From Paenibacillus marchantiae (GTDB lineage: Bacteria; Bacillota; Bacilli; Paenibacillales; Paenibacillaceae): a DNA stretch of 64,000 nt. Numbering within the stretch: the stretch's first letter is position 1; every line of letters starts with the position of its first letter. The stretch spans positions 3,782,001-3,846,000 of the forward strand of contig NZ_CP118270.1 in assembly GCF_028771845.1 (NCBI RefSeq). The letters are read 5' to 3'. The notes beneath the pieces are model-generated. The model was given only the letters and a program-made list of their open reading frames with translations, made no database searches and was not told where the DNA came from. Position numbers and translations under genes: made by a program. Positions 25,649 through 34,692 of the stretch are shown in pieces.

Positions 25649-26488
25649 ATGCGAAACCATTGGTTTATGCCGGAGCTCGGGCATGCAGGGTATGCATGTT
25701 ATCCAGTAGCCTACGGAAGATATCTCGATCCAGAGCACAAGGAACATCGTCCGCACGGAATACGAGAGTATAATTTGCATCTGGTTTTCAACGGACAGGG
25801 TGAAGTGAGAACCGAGCAGGGTAGCGTTCGATTAACGGCTGGACAAGGTTTTCTATATGCGCCGGGACAGGCGCAACAGTATTATGCCGATCCATCTGAT
25901 CCCTGGGATATCAGATGGATTCATCTGCAAGCCCACGATCTGGAGCGGCTGCTAGGCTTGCGGAATCCGGATAAAGTGTGGCTCTTTTCATTCTCTGGCG
26001 AGGAACGTTTCGAGGAGTTGCATGAACAATTATGCCAGCTCGGTGAAGGTTATGAGAGTGTGCATGAACCGAAGTTGTCGGCGGTACTGTATGAGTTGCT
26101 AGTTGAATTGGCACGAAATTCGGAGTCAATCGAAGGGACGTCATTACTGAACCATCAGGATACAATCCGCTCAACAGCCGATTATATTCGTCGTCACTGC
26201 ACACAACCGCTAAGTCTTGCTGAAATGGCGGATATAGCGGGATACAGCGTGTATTATTTTAATCGCATGTTCAAGAGTATCATGGGTGTTCCGCCCGGCA
26301 GGTATCTGCTGGACTGCCGCATTCTGGCCGCGAAGAAAATGCTCGTAGACTCGGAACTATCCGTGAAACAAATTGCTTCTCAGTGTGGATTTACATACAG
26401 CAGTTATTTTATTCGCATGTTTCGGACCTATATCGGGATGACCCCGCAGCAATTCAGATCATTGTACAGTTCGGGAAGCGGGGGATAA
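25649..26488 (+). CDS. AraC family regulator, probably of the GH42 beta-galactosidase
   Basis: A 279-residue regulator with an N-terminal sugar-sensing cupin (REYNLHLVFNGQGEVRTEQG, then LTAGQGFLYAPGQAQQY) and two C-terminal helix-turn-helix motifs (LSLAEMADIAGYSVYYFNRMFKSIMG and LSVKQIASQCGFTYSSYFIRMFRTYIG). GGGGGGAG lies before ATG 25649. Divergence from the beta-galactosidase gene suggests it activates that gene in response to a galactoside; this is inferred from position only. Confidence 0.9.
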   Translation: MRNHWFMPELGHAGYACYPVAYGRYLDPEHKEHRPHGIREYNLHLVFNGQGEVRTEQGSVRLTAGQGFLYAPGQAQQYYADPSDPWDIRWIHLQAHDLERLLGLRNPDKVWLFSFSGEERFEELHEQLCQLGEGYESVHEPKLSAVLYELLVELARNSESIEGTSLLNHQDTIRSTADYIRRHCTQPLSLAEMADIAGYSVYYFNRMFKSIMGVPPGRYLLDCRILAAKKMLVDSELSVKQIASQCGFTYSSYFIRMFRTYIGMTPQQFRSLYSSGSGG

Positions 26489-26582
26489 GAGGGATAAGTG
26501 GGGCATAAATAAATATGATCTCAATAAATATGTGAATAAGTTATCACGAACCAAACAGGCATAGTCTAAATTAATAATCAAA

Positions 26583-26622
26583 AAAAACGTACTGCCCAGT
26601 TGCTACTGAGCGGCACGTTTTT
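26583..26622. terminator. Bidirectional terminator between the convergent AraC and lipoprotein genes
   Basis: An ACGT.CTGC/GC.G.CACGT stem is flanked by eight A on the left and five T on the right, so it can stop transcription from both sides. Confidence 0.8.
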
Positions 26623-26673
26623 GCTATATGACTGAACAGTAGGAGGGGGTGGATAGATGCATGTCCAACGAGG

Positions 26674-27348
26674 TTATTTGTTCTGATCTTCGCTTTGGAT
26701 TTCCTGCAGCTCATCAATGCTTAACTTGAGATCATTCTCGGGGTTCGCGCTCACAATAACGTCGGACTTCGATTGCTGCTCACCTGGTTGAGTGGATTTA
26801 GCTGCGGGTTTGATCACATACAAGCTTTGCACGGAATTCAGCAGGCTGGCGGGGGTGTCCTCATAGGTTTCCAGGAAGAGTACATAATCTTTGGTGGGAA
26901 TGAATTTGATATTGTCATCGTTAATAATCTCGGTATTGCCCAGCTGTCCGCCAAGCTGTTTCACTTCAATGGTGTCCCCGGCAGCATGAATTCCCTTGAA
27001 GGATTCAGTAACCTTAATGGTATAAATCGTATAGATTTTATCAAAAGGAACAATATCCTCACCGCCCGGGTTCGTTTGCTCATCCAGAGCACTTTCATTT
27101 ACAGCAGGGGCTTGTACCATATCATTCAATGCTTCAACGCGTGTTTGGATTACACTGCCTCTAACGATGGTGTTTGCTCGCTCGGAGAGATCACCGATAC
27201 TTGAGTAACTCGGGAAGTCCTCGGAAGCAATCATCGTGATTGGTTCATTATTGGTGGCAGCCGTATTTGTCGTTGCTGAAGAGCAGCCTAGGGCAGATAA
27301 AATGAAAATGGAAGAGGCAAGCATCGTCAATACTCGAATTTTTTTCAT
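26674..27348 (-). CDS. Lipoprotein of unknown function
   Basis: A 224-residue protein with a lipoprotein signal peptide and lipobox LSALGC (C22). A Thr/Asn-rich linker leads to a folded domain that contains DLSERANTIVRGSVIQTRVEAL and VTESFKGIHAAGDTIEVKQLGG. Similar short beta-rich domains occur in secreted proteins near metalloproteases. CAAGGAGG gives the start. It lies 43 bases downstream of a small secreted metalloprotease gene on the same strand, so both may form one transcript. It could be an inhibitor, chaperone or anchor for the protease; this is speculation. Confidence 0.78.
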   Translation of the reverse strand: MKKIRVLTMLASSIFILSALGCSSATTNTAATNNEPITMIASEDFPSYSSIGDLSERANTIVRGSVIQTRVEALNDMVQAPAVNESALDEQTNPGGEDIVPFDKIYTIYTIKVTESFKGIHAAGDTIEVKQLGGQLGNTEIINDDNIKFIPTKDYVLFLETYEDTPASLLNSVQSLYVIKPAAKSTQPGEQQSKSDVIVSANPENDLKLSIDELQEIQSEDQNK

Positions 27349-27391
27349 GGGCAGGAATCCTCCTTGGATTTAGGGATTTGAGAATAGTGGA

Positions 27392-27913
27392 TTAGTACTT
27401 GGATCTGACGTTGTTGATATCGAAGGTTTGAGGTTGTGTCATTGTGTTCCGGTTACGGGAGTAGAGCATGATGGAAGGGCTGGTGGTGGATGGGTTGTCC
27501 CCGAGCCAAACGGAGTGTCCGAGCTCATGAACGAATACGCTTTGAATAAAGTTGGACAAGTTGGTTGCATCAGCCGTAATGGTGGTTGCATTCAATTCAA
27601 TGCGGAAGCTCACGACCTGACTGCCAGATACCGAGGCGTAGTTGACACCATAGGCCGTGTTATTGAAGTTTCCGGCCGTAATGGTGTTGGGGGAACTGCT
27701 CGTTTTGGTGAACTGTACTTTGGCACCGGCATTGTTCCAGTTGCTGAGGGAGGCATCCATTGGGGTTTGCCACGCGGAGGCGTAGTTGTAAGTTCGAATC
27801 GGGATGGTGGAGCTCGGGTAGCCGTAGGTTAGAAAAGTTGCCGCATAGATGGTACCGCCGAACATCGCGATGGCTGAAAACAACATGATGCTCATTAAAA
27901 ACTTCCTTTTCAT
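27392..27913 (-). CDS. Small secreted metzincin-type zinc metalloprotease
   Basis: A 173-residue protein with a signal peptide (cleavage near IYA-AT, residue 24) followed by a catalytic domain. The zinc motif reads HELGHSVWLGD (H129, E130, H133, and D139 as the candidate third ligand). SIMLYSRN with M149 is the Met-turn, and DINNVRSKY matches the matrixin C-terminus. Asp as third ligand occurs in snapalysins, but the usual Gly before it is displaced by one residue. The start at 27913 has GGAGG upstream, and a TATAAT box (minus strand, 27947-27952) precedes it. Confidence 0.82.
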   Translation of the reverse strand: MKRKFLMSIMLFSAIAMFGGTIYAATFLTYGYPSSTIPIRTYNYASAWQTPMDASLSNWNNAGAKVQFTKTSSSPNTITAGNFNNTAYGVNYASVSGSQVVSFRIELNATTITADATNLSNFIQSVFVHELGHSVWLGDNPSTTSPSIMLYSRNRNTMTQPQTFDINNVRSKY

Positions 27914-28144
27914 ACTTAAAACCTCCAATAATTGTATTTTTTCTCTATTATAGTAACAAGGAATAGAGCGATTGAAATGAGTCTTAAGTCTTTTTTTCGT
28001 GTTAAAAACAAAGGATTTTGCTGGATAAGACCTTCTTTTCGTCTGAAAAAGTCGATTGCTGTCCATACAAGCATGCATAATTTCCCTGCTATTACAAACA
28101 ATACAATCAAATTCAATTCAAGCAGGGAAAGGAAGTGCCTGAGC

Positions 28145-28822
28145 ATGTGTAACCGTTTTTCATTGGCAGCCGATTTGGATGAGGTCAGGGATCATTTTAA
28201 GATTCAACGGGTGATGTATTATTACAAAAACCGTTACAATATCAGCCCAACCCAGCATACACCGATTATTTTGCATCAGGATGGTGAGCGGGTATTGGAC
28301 GAGTTCCGATGGGGATTCATTCCGTTCTGGGGACGCGATGCAGTCAATGCCAATCTCATGACGGTGCATGAGAATCCAGCCTACTACAAGCTGGTAGAGA
28401 CGAAGCGTTGTGTTATCCCATGCAATGGTTTGTATTACTGGCGTCAAGAAGGCAAGAAAAGCTATGCAGTCCGAGTGGTTATGCCGGATCGCGGATTGTT
28501 TGGCATAGCGGGATTATACGAGGTATGGAAAGATACGCGCAAACAGCCACTGCGTACCTGCACGATGCTGATGGCGGGAGCGAACATGGTTACACGGGAG
28601 TTTGGAAGCAAAATGCCGGCGATTCTGTCTGAAGAAGAAATCAATACCTGGCTGGATCCGGCGAACACACGCGTGACACAGCTGCTGCCGTTGTTGAAAT
28701 CCTACAACAGTACAGAGATGAATCTGTATCCGGTTACTCCGATGGTAGCCAATGATGAGCATGACTGCTATGAATGTGTGGAAGAAATGGACCAGAAGCT
28801 GGCATACGTACGCAGTTTCTAA
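28145..28822 (+). CDS. SRAP (HMCES/YedK-like) family protein with altered active site
   Basis: A 225-residue protein of the SOS response-associated peptidase family. Normal members use Cys2 to form a stable crosslink with abasic sites in single-stranded DNA. Here Cys2 is present after Met1, and N68 keeps the Asn position (NAN instead of NAR). The Glu of the usual GFYEW is Tyr (GLYYW, Y98), and the His of HxRMP is Gly (GSKMP, G154). It may still bind abasic DNA, but cleavage or crosslink reversal should be impaired. ATG 28145 follows AAGGAAG and is fixed by the Cys2 requirement. It ends at a terminator. Confidence 0.88.
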   Translation: MCNRFSLAADLDEVRDHFKIQRVMYYYKNRYNISPTQHTPIILHQDGERVLDEFRWGFIPFWGRDAVNANLMTVHENPAYYKLVETKRCVIPCNGLYYWRQEGKKSYAVRVVMPDRGLFGIAGLYEVWKDTRKQPLRTCTMLMAGANMVTREFGSKMPAILSEEEINTWLDPANTRVTQLLPLLKSYNSTEMNLYPVTPMVANDEHDCYECVEEMDQKLAYVRSF

Positions 28823-28841
28823 GCTAACCAAGCAGTTTTAT

Positions 28842-28875
28842 GAGGCGGAGAGTTGTAAGACACTCCGTCTTTTTG
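28842..28875 (+). terminator. Rho-independent terminator after the SRAP gene
   Basis: GGCGGAGAGT and ACACTCCGTC pair with one mismatch, then T5. The sequence GGCGGAGAGT recurs at 28911-28920. Confidence 0.8.
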
Positions 28876-28973
28876 GGTTGAGAAAGAAGAAAAAAGTGTA
28901 ATGGACAAAAGGCGGAGAGTGAATGGAGCAGTGAGCTTTAAGCATCGAATGGATAAGGGGTGAAAATGAAAAG

Positions 28974-29002
28974 TTGCAATGTGAGTGAAACGTAACTATA
29001 AT
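28974..29002 (+). promoter_or_regulatory. SigA-type promoter of the OYE gene
   Basis: TTGCAA (28974-28979), a 17-base spacer and TATAAT (28997-29002) lie about 70 bases before the start codon. A GTAA-N9-TTAC dyad overlaps the -10. Confidence 0.75.
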
Positions 29003-29072
29003 CATTACAGAAAGCGAACGCATATATTCATATATCTATTAAAAGAGATATTAAATCAGGAGGGAACCACGA

Positions 29073-30203
29073 ATGAATCCAAAGTATAGCCCAATGTTTG
29101 AACAAGTTTCACTGCCAAGCGGCATTACGCTGAAAAACCGGATCGTGCTCGCTCCAATGACTCATATGTCCTCAAATCCCGATGGTACTGTATCAGACGC
29201 TGAACTTGCTTATTATGCACGTCGTACTGGCGGTGCTGGTATGTCTGTTACAGCGGTAACCCATGTAACTGCGAATGGAATTGGTTTTCCGGCTCAATTT
29301 GGAAGTTATGACGATAGCTTTATTCCCGGTCTGAAACGTCTGGCCGATACGATTAAGCAGCAAGGTTCCAAAGCCGTACTGCAAATTTTCCATGCAGGTC
29401 GTCTCACGCCAGAACAAGCGGTGCCAGCGGGTCAAGTCGCTGCTCCAAGCGCTGTTGCCAGTGAGCGTCCGGGATCTCCTGTACCAAGAGAGTTGTCTGA
29501 TGACGAAATTACGTCCATCATCAAGGACTTTGGAGAAGCAACCCGCCGCGCCATTGAAGCTGGCTTCGACGGTGTTGAGATTCATGGTGCGAACGGTTAT
29601 CTGATTCAGCAGTTCTTCTCTCCGCATTCCAACCGACGTGAAGATCGTTGGGGTGGAAGCATCGAGAAACGTCTCACATTCCCACTGGCTGTGGTGGATG
29701 AGGTCCAGAAGGCTGTAGCTACACATACGAAATTGCCGTTTATCGTTGGATACCGTTTCTCCCCAGAAGAGCCGGAAACACCGGGACTGACCATGGAAGA
29801 GACGTATGCATTGGTTGATGCGCTGAAAGATAAAAATCTGGATTACCTGCATGTATCCGTCAACGAGTTCTGGTCCAAGCCAAGACGTGGTGAAGCAGAT
29901 ACTCGCTCCAGAATTGAATTTATCATTGATCGCGTGGACGGTAAACTGCCTGTCATTGGTGTAGGGGCCATCCATACGGCAGATGAGGCAGCCGAAGCTC
30001 TTCAGAGTGGTGTGCCATTGCTTGCGATTGGCCGTGAGCTGATTATCGAGCCTGACTGGGTTGAGAAAATCGAAAGCGGACGTGAAGAAGATATTGAGAC
30101 GATTCTCACCAAATCGGATCAGGAACGTCTGGTTATCCCTGACGGTCTGTGGAATGCAATTATTCACACACCGGGCTGGTTCCCTATGGCTGACGATAAA
30201 TAA
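29073..30203 (+). CDS. Old yellow enzyme family NADH:flavin oxidoreductase
   Basis: A 376-residue FMN barrel enzyme. Recognisable parts are LKNRIVLAPMTHMSS near the N-terminus, LQIFHAGR, HGANGYLIQQFFSPHSNRREDRWGGS (substrate and FMN region) and VGAIHTADEAAEAL near the phosphate site. OYE enzymes reduce alkenes conjugated to a carbonyl group, or nitro compounds, with NAD(P)H. The HGAN pair supplies the usual substrate-binding residues. AGGAGGG marks the start. Single gene with promoter and terminator, fitting a detoxification role. Confidence 0.93.
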   Translation: MNPKYSPMFEQVSLPSGITLKNRIVLAPMTHMSSNPDGTVSDAELAYYARRTGGAGMSVTAVTHVTANGIGFPAQFGSYDDSFIPGLKRLADTIKQQGSKAVLQIFHAGRLTPEQAVPAGQVAAPSAVASERPGSPVPRELSDDEITSIIKDFGEATRRAIEAGFDGVEIHGANGYLIQQFFSPHSNRREDRWGGSIEKRLTFPLAVVDEVQKAVATHTKLPFIVGYRFSPEEPETPGLTMEETYALVDALKDKNLDYLHVSVNEFWSKPRRGEADTRSRIEFIIDRVDGKLPVIGVGAIHTADEAAEALQSGVPLLAIGRELIIEPDWVEKIESGREEDIETILTKSDQERLVIPDGLWNAIIHTPGWFPMADDK

Positions 30204-30223
30204 GACACAATTTCATTCGAAAT

Positions 30224-30250
30224 GGAGGGAGCGTAAGCTCCCTCTTTTTT
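30224..30250 (+). terminator. Rho-independent terminator after the OYE gene
   Basis: GGAGGGAGC-GTAA-GCTCCCTC followed by six T. Confidence 0.93.
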
Positions 30251-30353
30251 GCACCCTCTGCGCCCTTGATGAAATTCTACTTCCGGGGGCACTGTGGTAT
30301 GATGGGATGAACAGGATTCATCTTGGATAATCAACGGTTTGGAGTGAATGAAG

Positions 30354-31121
30354 ATGCTCGTGGCTGAACGTTATGAGAAAATTGTGGAATGGGTAGATTC
30401 CCAGGGAAGTATGCGCGTAACCGAGCTGAGTGAGCGCTGCGGTGTGACGGAAGAGACGATCCGTCGTGATCTGGACAAGCTGGAGCAGGCGGGAAGGCTC
30501 AGACGTTCCCACGGCGGGGCTGTCAGCGTAAAATATAAAGAAGAGGGGCAGTCGGAGATCCCTTATCCGGAGCGGGCTGTAACTCATGCAGAAGAGAAAC
30601 GCAGAATTGCGGACGAAGCGTTGAAAATGGTAGAGCACGGTGACCGGATAGCGCTGGATGCCAGTACAACTGCGTGGTATATGGCGGCTGGACTGCCGAA
30701 CATACCACTCACCGTGTTGACCAACTCCATTAAGGTCGCAGCGGAGCTGAGTAACAAGGAACAGATCCGTGTAATCGCGACAGGCGGGCAGCTTGCTTCG
30801 AAGTCCCTATCGTTTGTAGGGCCGCTAGCTGAACGGTCGCTTGATGCGTATCATGTGGATAAAGTTTTCTTATCCTGCAAAGGTGTACATTTGACCAAGG
30901 GCATCAGTGAGTCGAATGAATTGCAGGCGCTGGTGAAGCAGAAGATGATCAGCATCGCTGATGAAGTTATATTGCTGGCGGATTCGAGCAAGTTTGGCGT
31001 GCAGGCTTTTACAAGAGTGGCTGAACTCAGTAGTGTGGCAAAAGTAATAACGGATCTGGGCTTAGAGGAAGAGCAGGTTAGCGCACTGAATGAACAATCC
31101 ATAGCATGTGTCCGTGTCTAA
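30354..31121 (+). CDS. DeoR/GlpR family transcriptional regulator
   Basis: A 255-residue regulator with a DeoR helix-turn-helix (MRVTELSERCGVTEETIRRDLDKLEQAGRLRRSHGGAV) and a sugar-phosphate-sensing DeoRC domain (DASTTAWYMA, LTNSIKVAAEL, TGGQLASKSLSFVG). It is about two-thirds identical by eye to the regulator at 41461, so the two are recent paralogues. ATG 30354 is chosen because it matches that paralogue and is seven bases after GGAGTG. Unlike its paralogue it has no kinase gene next to it; an OsmC gene follows 19 bases later. Confidence 0.9.
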   Translation: MLVAERYEKIVEWVDSQGSMRVTELSERCGVTEETIRRDLDKLEQAGRLRRSHGGAVSVKYKEEGQSEIPYPERAVTHAEEKRRIADEALKMVEHGDRIALDASTTAWYMAAGLPNIPLTVLTNSIKVAAELSNKEQIRVIATGGQLASKSLSFVGPLAERSLDAYHVDKVFLSCKGVHLTKGISESNELQALVKQKMISIADEVILLADSSKFGVQAFTRVAELSSVAKVITDLGLEEEQVSALNEQSIACVRV

Positions 31122-31140
31122 TTAGAAAGGAATGAATATA

Positions 31141-31599
31141 ATGAAACATCCTTTTCACCTGAAAGCTACTTGGAATGGTGGACGTAACAGTGAAGGGCAT
31201 ATTGATGCAGGCGGGTTAAAAACAGTCATTTCGATTCCACAGGAGATGGGTGGTCCGGGTACTGGAACCAATCCGGATGAAATGCTGCTGGGTGCAGCGT
31301 CCACCTGTTATTTGATTACACTGGCAGCAATGCTGGAGCGATCGGATATTACACCAGATGAACTGACACTGGAGTCTGAAGCGACGGTGGATGTTACCAA
31401 TAACGTATTTACGTACGAACGGATCACACACAGACCTCGCATTGTGCTCAAAGCGGATGCATCTGATGCTGATGTAACGAAGGCGGAGCGCTTGGCACAT
31501 AAAGCTGAAGAGTCCTGCATGATCTCCAGAGCGGTAGCAGGTAACGTCGCCATTGAGACACAGCCAGTGATTATAACAGCAGGCGTTAACGCGGTGTGA
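31141..31599 (+). CDS. OsmC family peroxiredoxin-like protein
   Basis: A 152-residue OsmC-fold protein. The two redox Cys are at about residue 55 (GAASTCYLITLAAM) and 125 (EESCMISRA), the positions used to reduce organic hydroperoxides. It most resembles the YhfA/SACOL1771 branch, which is less well studied than Ohr or OsmC. AAAGGAATG is the site before ATG 31141. It is probably read from the DeoR promoter upstream. Confidence 0.87.
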   Translation: MKHPFHLKATWNGGRNSEGHIDAGGLKTVISIPQEMGGPGTGTNPDEMLLGAASTCYLITLAAMLERSDITPDELTLESEATVDVTNNVFTYERITHRPRIVLKADASDADVTKAERLAHKAEESCMISRAVAGNVAIETQPVIITAGVNAV

Positions 31600-31657
31600 T
31601 ATACTGAAGAGTAGGCGGCTTCAGCCGTCATTTGTGTAAGATAAGGGGAAGTTCGGT

Positions 31658-32248
31658 ATGAACCTACAGAAAAGCAAAAACTCACGTTTTGCGCGTTTAA
31701 CACGTGCTTTGAAGCTTAATTTTCTCAAATTGTTACGTGCTCCCGGCGGGGCACATAAAGTATCTACCGGATTTGCTTTGGGTTTTGGTTTGGAATTGAT
31801 CGTCATTTCCACAGCATCACTGGTATATCTCGTGTTCTATCCGATTGTACGTTTGTCCGGTGGTTCACTGCCAGCGGCTATTGTGGGCAACGTGGTCGGC
31901 AAGCTAACTTTCCTGCCTATCATATTGATGCCACTTGCCAAGCAAATTGGTTCCTGGATATTGCCGGCGCACAGCATGGGGCAGGGGCTTGTTCATGAGA
32001 GTGCCTTTATGGAGCTGTTTCGCGGTAACTGGTCCGCGCTAAGTGAACTATTGCGGGGTGGTCTGGATATTCTGGCAGGCATGTCCGTCTTTGGGGTCAT
32101 CCTGGGTGTGATTTCTTACTTTGTCGTCAAGTTCTTCTATGTCAGAGCACTCAAACGTCGCTTTGAACGTCGGTTGGAGAAACGCAAGCAGGCAGCGATG
32201 TCTCCAACTTCAGCTTCCGTGCTGATCAGGAAGACATCACAATCATGA
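31658..32248 (+). CDS. DUF2062 membrane protein
   Basis: A 196-residue protein with a basic N-terminus and three or four membrane helices. It has the DUF2062 core (RAPGGAHKVSTGFALGFGLELI, then GNVVGKLTFLPIILMPLAKQIGSWILP). Function is unknown; the family is common in bacterial membranes. AAGGGG precedes the ATG. The last 23 bases overlap the convergent carrier gene at 32226. Confidence 0.85.
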   Translation: MNLQKSKNSRFARLTRALKLNFLKLLRAPGGAHKVSTGFALGFGLELIVISTASLVYLVFYPIVRLSGGSLPAAIVGNVVGKLTFLPIILMPLAKQIGSWILPAHSMGQGLVHESAFMELFRGNWSALSELLRGGLDILAGMSVFGVILGVISYFVVKFFYVRALKRRFERRLEKRKQAAMSPTSASVLIRKTSQS

Positions 32249-33155
32249 TCGGCAGAATGACCATGGACGCAGCAGTTGTCCACAGAATACAGCGGGACAC
32301 AAACTGCGGAGACGCATTGAATTGCTCGGCCAAAATTACGGCGTTCACTGCGGTCGGCATGGACGCTAGGATCAGCAGCACACTGAATAACGTTCCTTCA
32401 ATCTGAAGTGCAGTCAGGATTAGATATGAGAGTACTGGCGCTGCAGCAAGCCGTACTATAAGTCCGGTCCAGAACGCTTTGCGGACGTTGGGTTTCCAAG
32501 GTTCGACGGAACCACGCGCTCTGAGCATCTGTGCACCGAGAATGGCTAGTACGACAGGGGAGTAACCGGCTGCGAGCATGGAGATGCCTCCATCCAGTGC
32601 CACTGGCAAGCTCAGATTGGATGCACGCAGGATGATGGCTATCGAAGCAGCATAGATGGAAGGCATACGGAAGACGGACAGAATCGCATTTTTGACCGTG
32701 AATTCAGATCTGGCGGCAAAAAAGATACCTACTGTGTTTACAATGATCATCTGTCCGATGACATATACCGAAGCCTTATCCAATCCAAGCTGTCCAAAGG
32801 CAAGCAACACAAGCGGGAGCCCATAATTCACGCAGTTCGTAAACGTGGAGACAAGGGTAAGTCCCGCTTTTTCGCTTGCCCCAAGATGGAATATTCGGCT
32901 CAGCAGTTCAGCAAGTGCCCACAGGGCGATCAGATTGATGATGGAGAACCAGAATGTGCCGGTTACGTCTGTCCATGTAATATCAGCATGCAGCAGTGTA
33001 TCAAAGATAAGCGCAGGGCTCAAAATATAGAGGGAAAAGGTCGACAGCGGCCGAGTATCCCAATTTTTGAACCGTTTTAACAATATGCCTCCGATTACGG
33101 GAAGCGATATGGGCAGAAATACATGATATAACGTGAGCAGAAATGAATTAAACAA
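32226..33155 (-). CDS. AEC family (auxin efflux carrier-type) transporter
   Basis: A 309-residue membrane protein of about ten helices with the AEC fold: LPISLPVIGGILLKR at the N-terminus, then TNCVNYGLPLVLLAFG in the first repeat, and MPTAVNAVILAEQF in the second. Bacterial members move malate, malonate or other organic acids. It starts at TTG with AAAGGA about eleven bases upstream, and its 3' end overlaps the DUF2062 gene on the opposite strand. Substrate unknown. Confidence 0.88.
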   Translation of the reverse strand: MFNSFLLTLYHVFLPISLPVIGGILLKRFKNWDTRPLSTFSLYILSPALIFDTLLHADITWTDVTGTFWFSIINLIALWALAELLSRIFHLGASEKAGLTLVSTFTNCVNYGLPLVLLAFGQLGLDKASVYVIGQMIIVNTVGIFFAARSEFTVKNAILSVFRMPSIYAASIAIILRASNLSLPVALDGGISMLAAGYSPVVLAILGAQMLRARGSVEPWKPNVRKAFWTGLIVRLAAAPVLSYLILTALQIEGTLFSVLLILASMPTAVNAVILAEQFNASPQFVSRCILWTTAASMVILPIMIVMSS

Positions 33156-33372
33156 TCGAAATTCAGTCCTTTCTGGATGAAAAACCTATTTTATCATAGC
33201 AGAAGTTGACCTTTGTCGGGAATGGATTTTGGTATTGACTTGCATAATGAGCATATGTTTGAGGCCACTTCTTTGATGGATGCGCAGGGGCGGTGGATTG
33301 CTATTTTGATATGGCAGATTTATTATAGAAGAGGTGCAACCAGATTACATACACATAGAGGAGGAAACTGTA

Positions 33373-34455
33373 ATGAGTGAATCAAAACGCTTGCTCGTAT
33401 TGGTCGGCTCTTATGCCGAAGCGGAAAATGAGGGCATTTACGCATATGAATTGAATGAGGATACAGGTAACCTCTCCAAGCTTGACGGCATCGCGGGCGT
33501 GAAAAATCCAACGTTTGTAAACGTGGATGCTGAAGGTAATAAACTGTATGCGATCGGTGAGACGGCGTCTGCCGAAGGCAATAAAATGTCTGAAGCTGTA
33601 GCTCTGAGCATTGATCCTTCAACAGGAAAATTGTCATTGCTGAATCGTCATGACTCCATTTCGGCTCCACCATGTCATATCCAACGTGATCCTTCCGGAC
33701 GTTACTTGATCCTTTCCAGCTACCACGGTGGTCTGGTGGGTCTGCAAGCCCTGACGGATAACGGTGAAGTTGGCGTGCTTCTGGATGAGAAGAAACATGA
33801 AGGCAAAGGTGCGCATCCTGAACGTCAGGACAAGCCGCATGTGCATTCTGCATTCTTCAGCCCGGATGGCAAATACATGATGGTACAGGATCTGGGTGCG
33901 GACAAAATCGCAATCTACTCCATTGATGCAGGCAAGAATGAACTCGTACTGCACAGTGAAACCAAAACACATCCGGGTGCAGGACCTCGTCACTTGGCAT
34001 TTCATCCGAACGGTCAATTCGCCTATGTTATTAACGAAGTGGATTCTTCCATTACGACTTTCCGTTATGATGCAGCAGCAGGCACATTGACAGAGGTTTC
34101 CACCGTGTCCACATTGCCTGACGGCTATGATGGCAGTGAAAACACAACAGCTGAAATTGCCGTATCAAACGATGGTCGTTTCGTATACGGTTCGAACCGC
34201 GGGCATGACAGCATCGTGGTATTTGCAGTAGACGCTGAAACAGGACATTTGAAACTGGTTGAGCATGTATCTGCTGAGGGTGAACACCCACGTCACTTTG
34301 CTTTGACTCCGAATGGCAAACTGCTGATCGCAGCTAACCGCGATACCAACAATATCGTTTCCTTTACAGTGGATCAGGAGAGCGGGCGTCTGAAATACAC
34401 AGGCCACAGCACAGGTGTATCCAAGCCGGTATGCGTGAAACCTGTTTATCTGTAA
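33373..34455 (+). CDS. Lactonase family protein (YkgB/Pgl-like seven-bladed propeller)
   Basis: A 360-residue beta-propeller with repeated blade motifs such as DPSGRYLILSSYHGG, SPDGKYMMVQDLGADKI, HPNGQFAYVINEVDSSI and TPNGKLLIAANRDTNNI. Family members include 6-phosphogluconolactonase of the YkgB type. The conserved HPHxxxF-type segment appears as KPHVHSAFF. ATG 33373 follows AGAGGAGG, which decides it over ATG 33334. A role in the oxidative pentose phosphate route would fit the neighbouring hexulose phosphate genes, but this is inference. Confidence 0.88.
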   Translation: MSESKRLLVLVGSYAEAENEGIYAYELNEDTGNLSKLDGIAGVKNPTFVNVDAEGNKLYAIGETASAEGNKMSEAVALSIDPSTGKLSLLNRHDSISAPPCHIQRDPSGRYLILSSYHGGLVGLQALTDNGEVGVLLDEKKHEGKGAHPERQDKPHVHSAFFSPDGKYMMVQDLGADKIAIYSIDAGKNELVLHSETKTHPGAGPRHLAFHPNGQFAYVINEVDSSITTFRYDAAAGTLTEVSTVSTLPDGYDGSENTTAEIAVSNDGRFVYGSNRGHDSIVVFAVDAETGHLKLVEHVSAEGEHPRHFALTPNGKLLIAANRDTNNIVSFTVDQESGRLKYTGHSTGVSKPVCVKPVYL

Positions 34456-34539
34456 ATCCAAGATTTGAATGATTAACCGAGAGGTTTAAATACGTTTTCA
34501 GGATCAATTTGTATAATCTTGTTGACTTGATACTTTGGA

Positions 34540-34570
34540 AAGACCCTGTCCTTGTGGCGGGGTCTTTTTT
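34540..34570 (+). terminator. Rho-independent terminator after the lactonase gene
   Basis: AAGACCC pairs with GGGTCTT, followed by T. Confidence 0.85.
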
Positions 34571-34692
34571 GATGAGAAGAGGAGCGCATGAATTCGCAGA
34601 TAACCACATATGTGGATTGTGAACGACAACTTATTTTCAAATTTAAGTTCATATAACAATGTAATTCAATCAATAGTATCGTGCAAGTAACT

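Noticed and set aside
27428..27832. A 134-codon plus-strand frame opposite the metzincin gene, rich in Gly and Val
   Set aside because: The composition is what the complement of the protease codons would give, and the minus-strand frame has a signal peptide, HExxH and a Met-turn.
34604..34615. Palindrome CCACATATGTGG considered as an HxlR site
   Set aside because: It is about 245 bases from hxlA and does not resemble DUF24 sites; it is mentioned only as a feature of the region.
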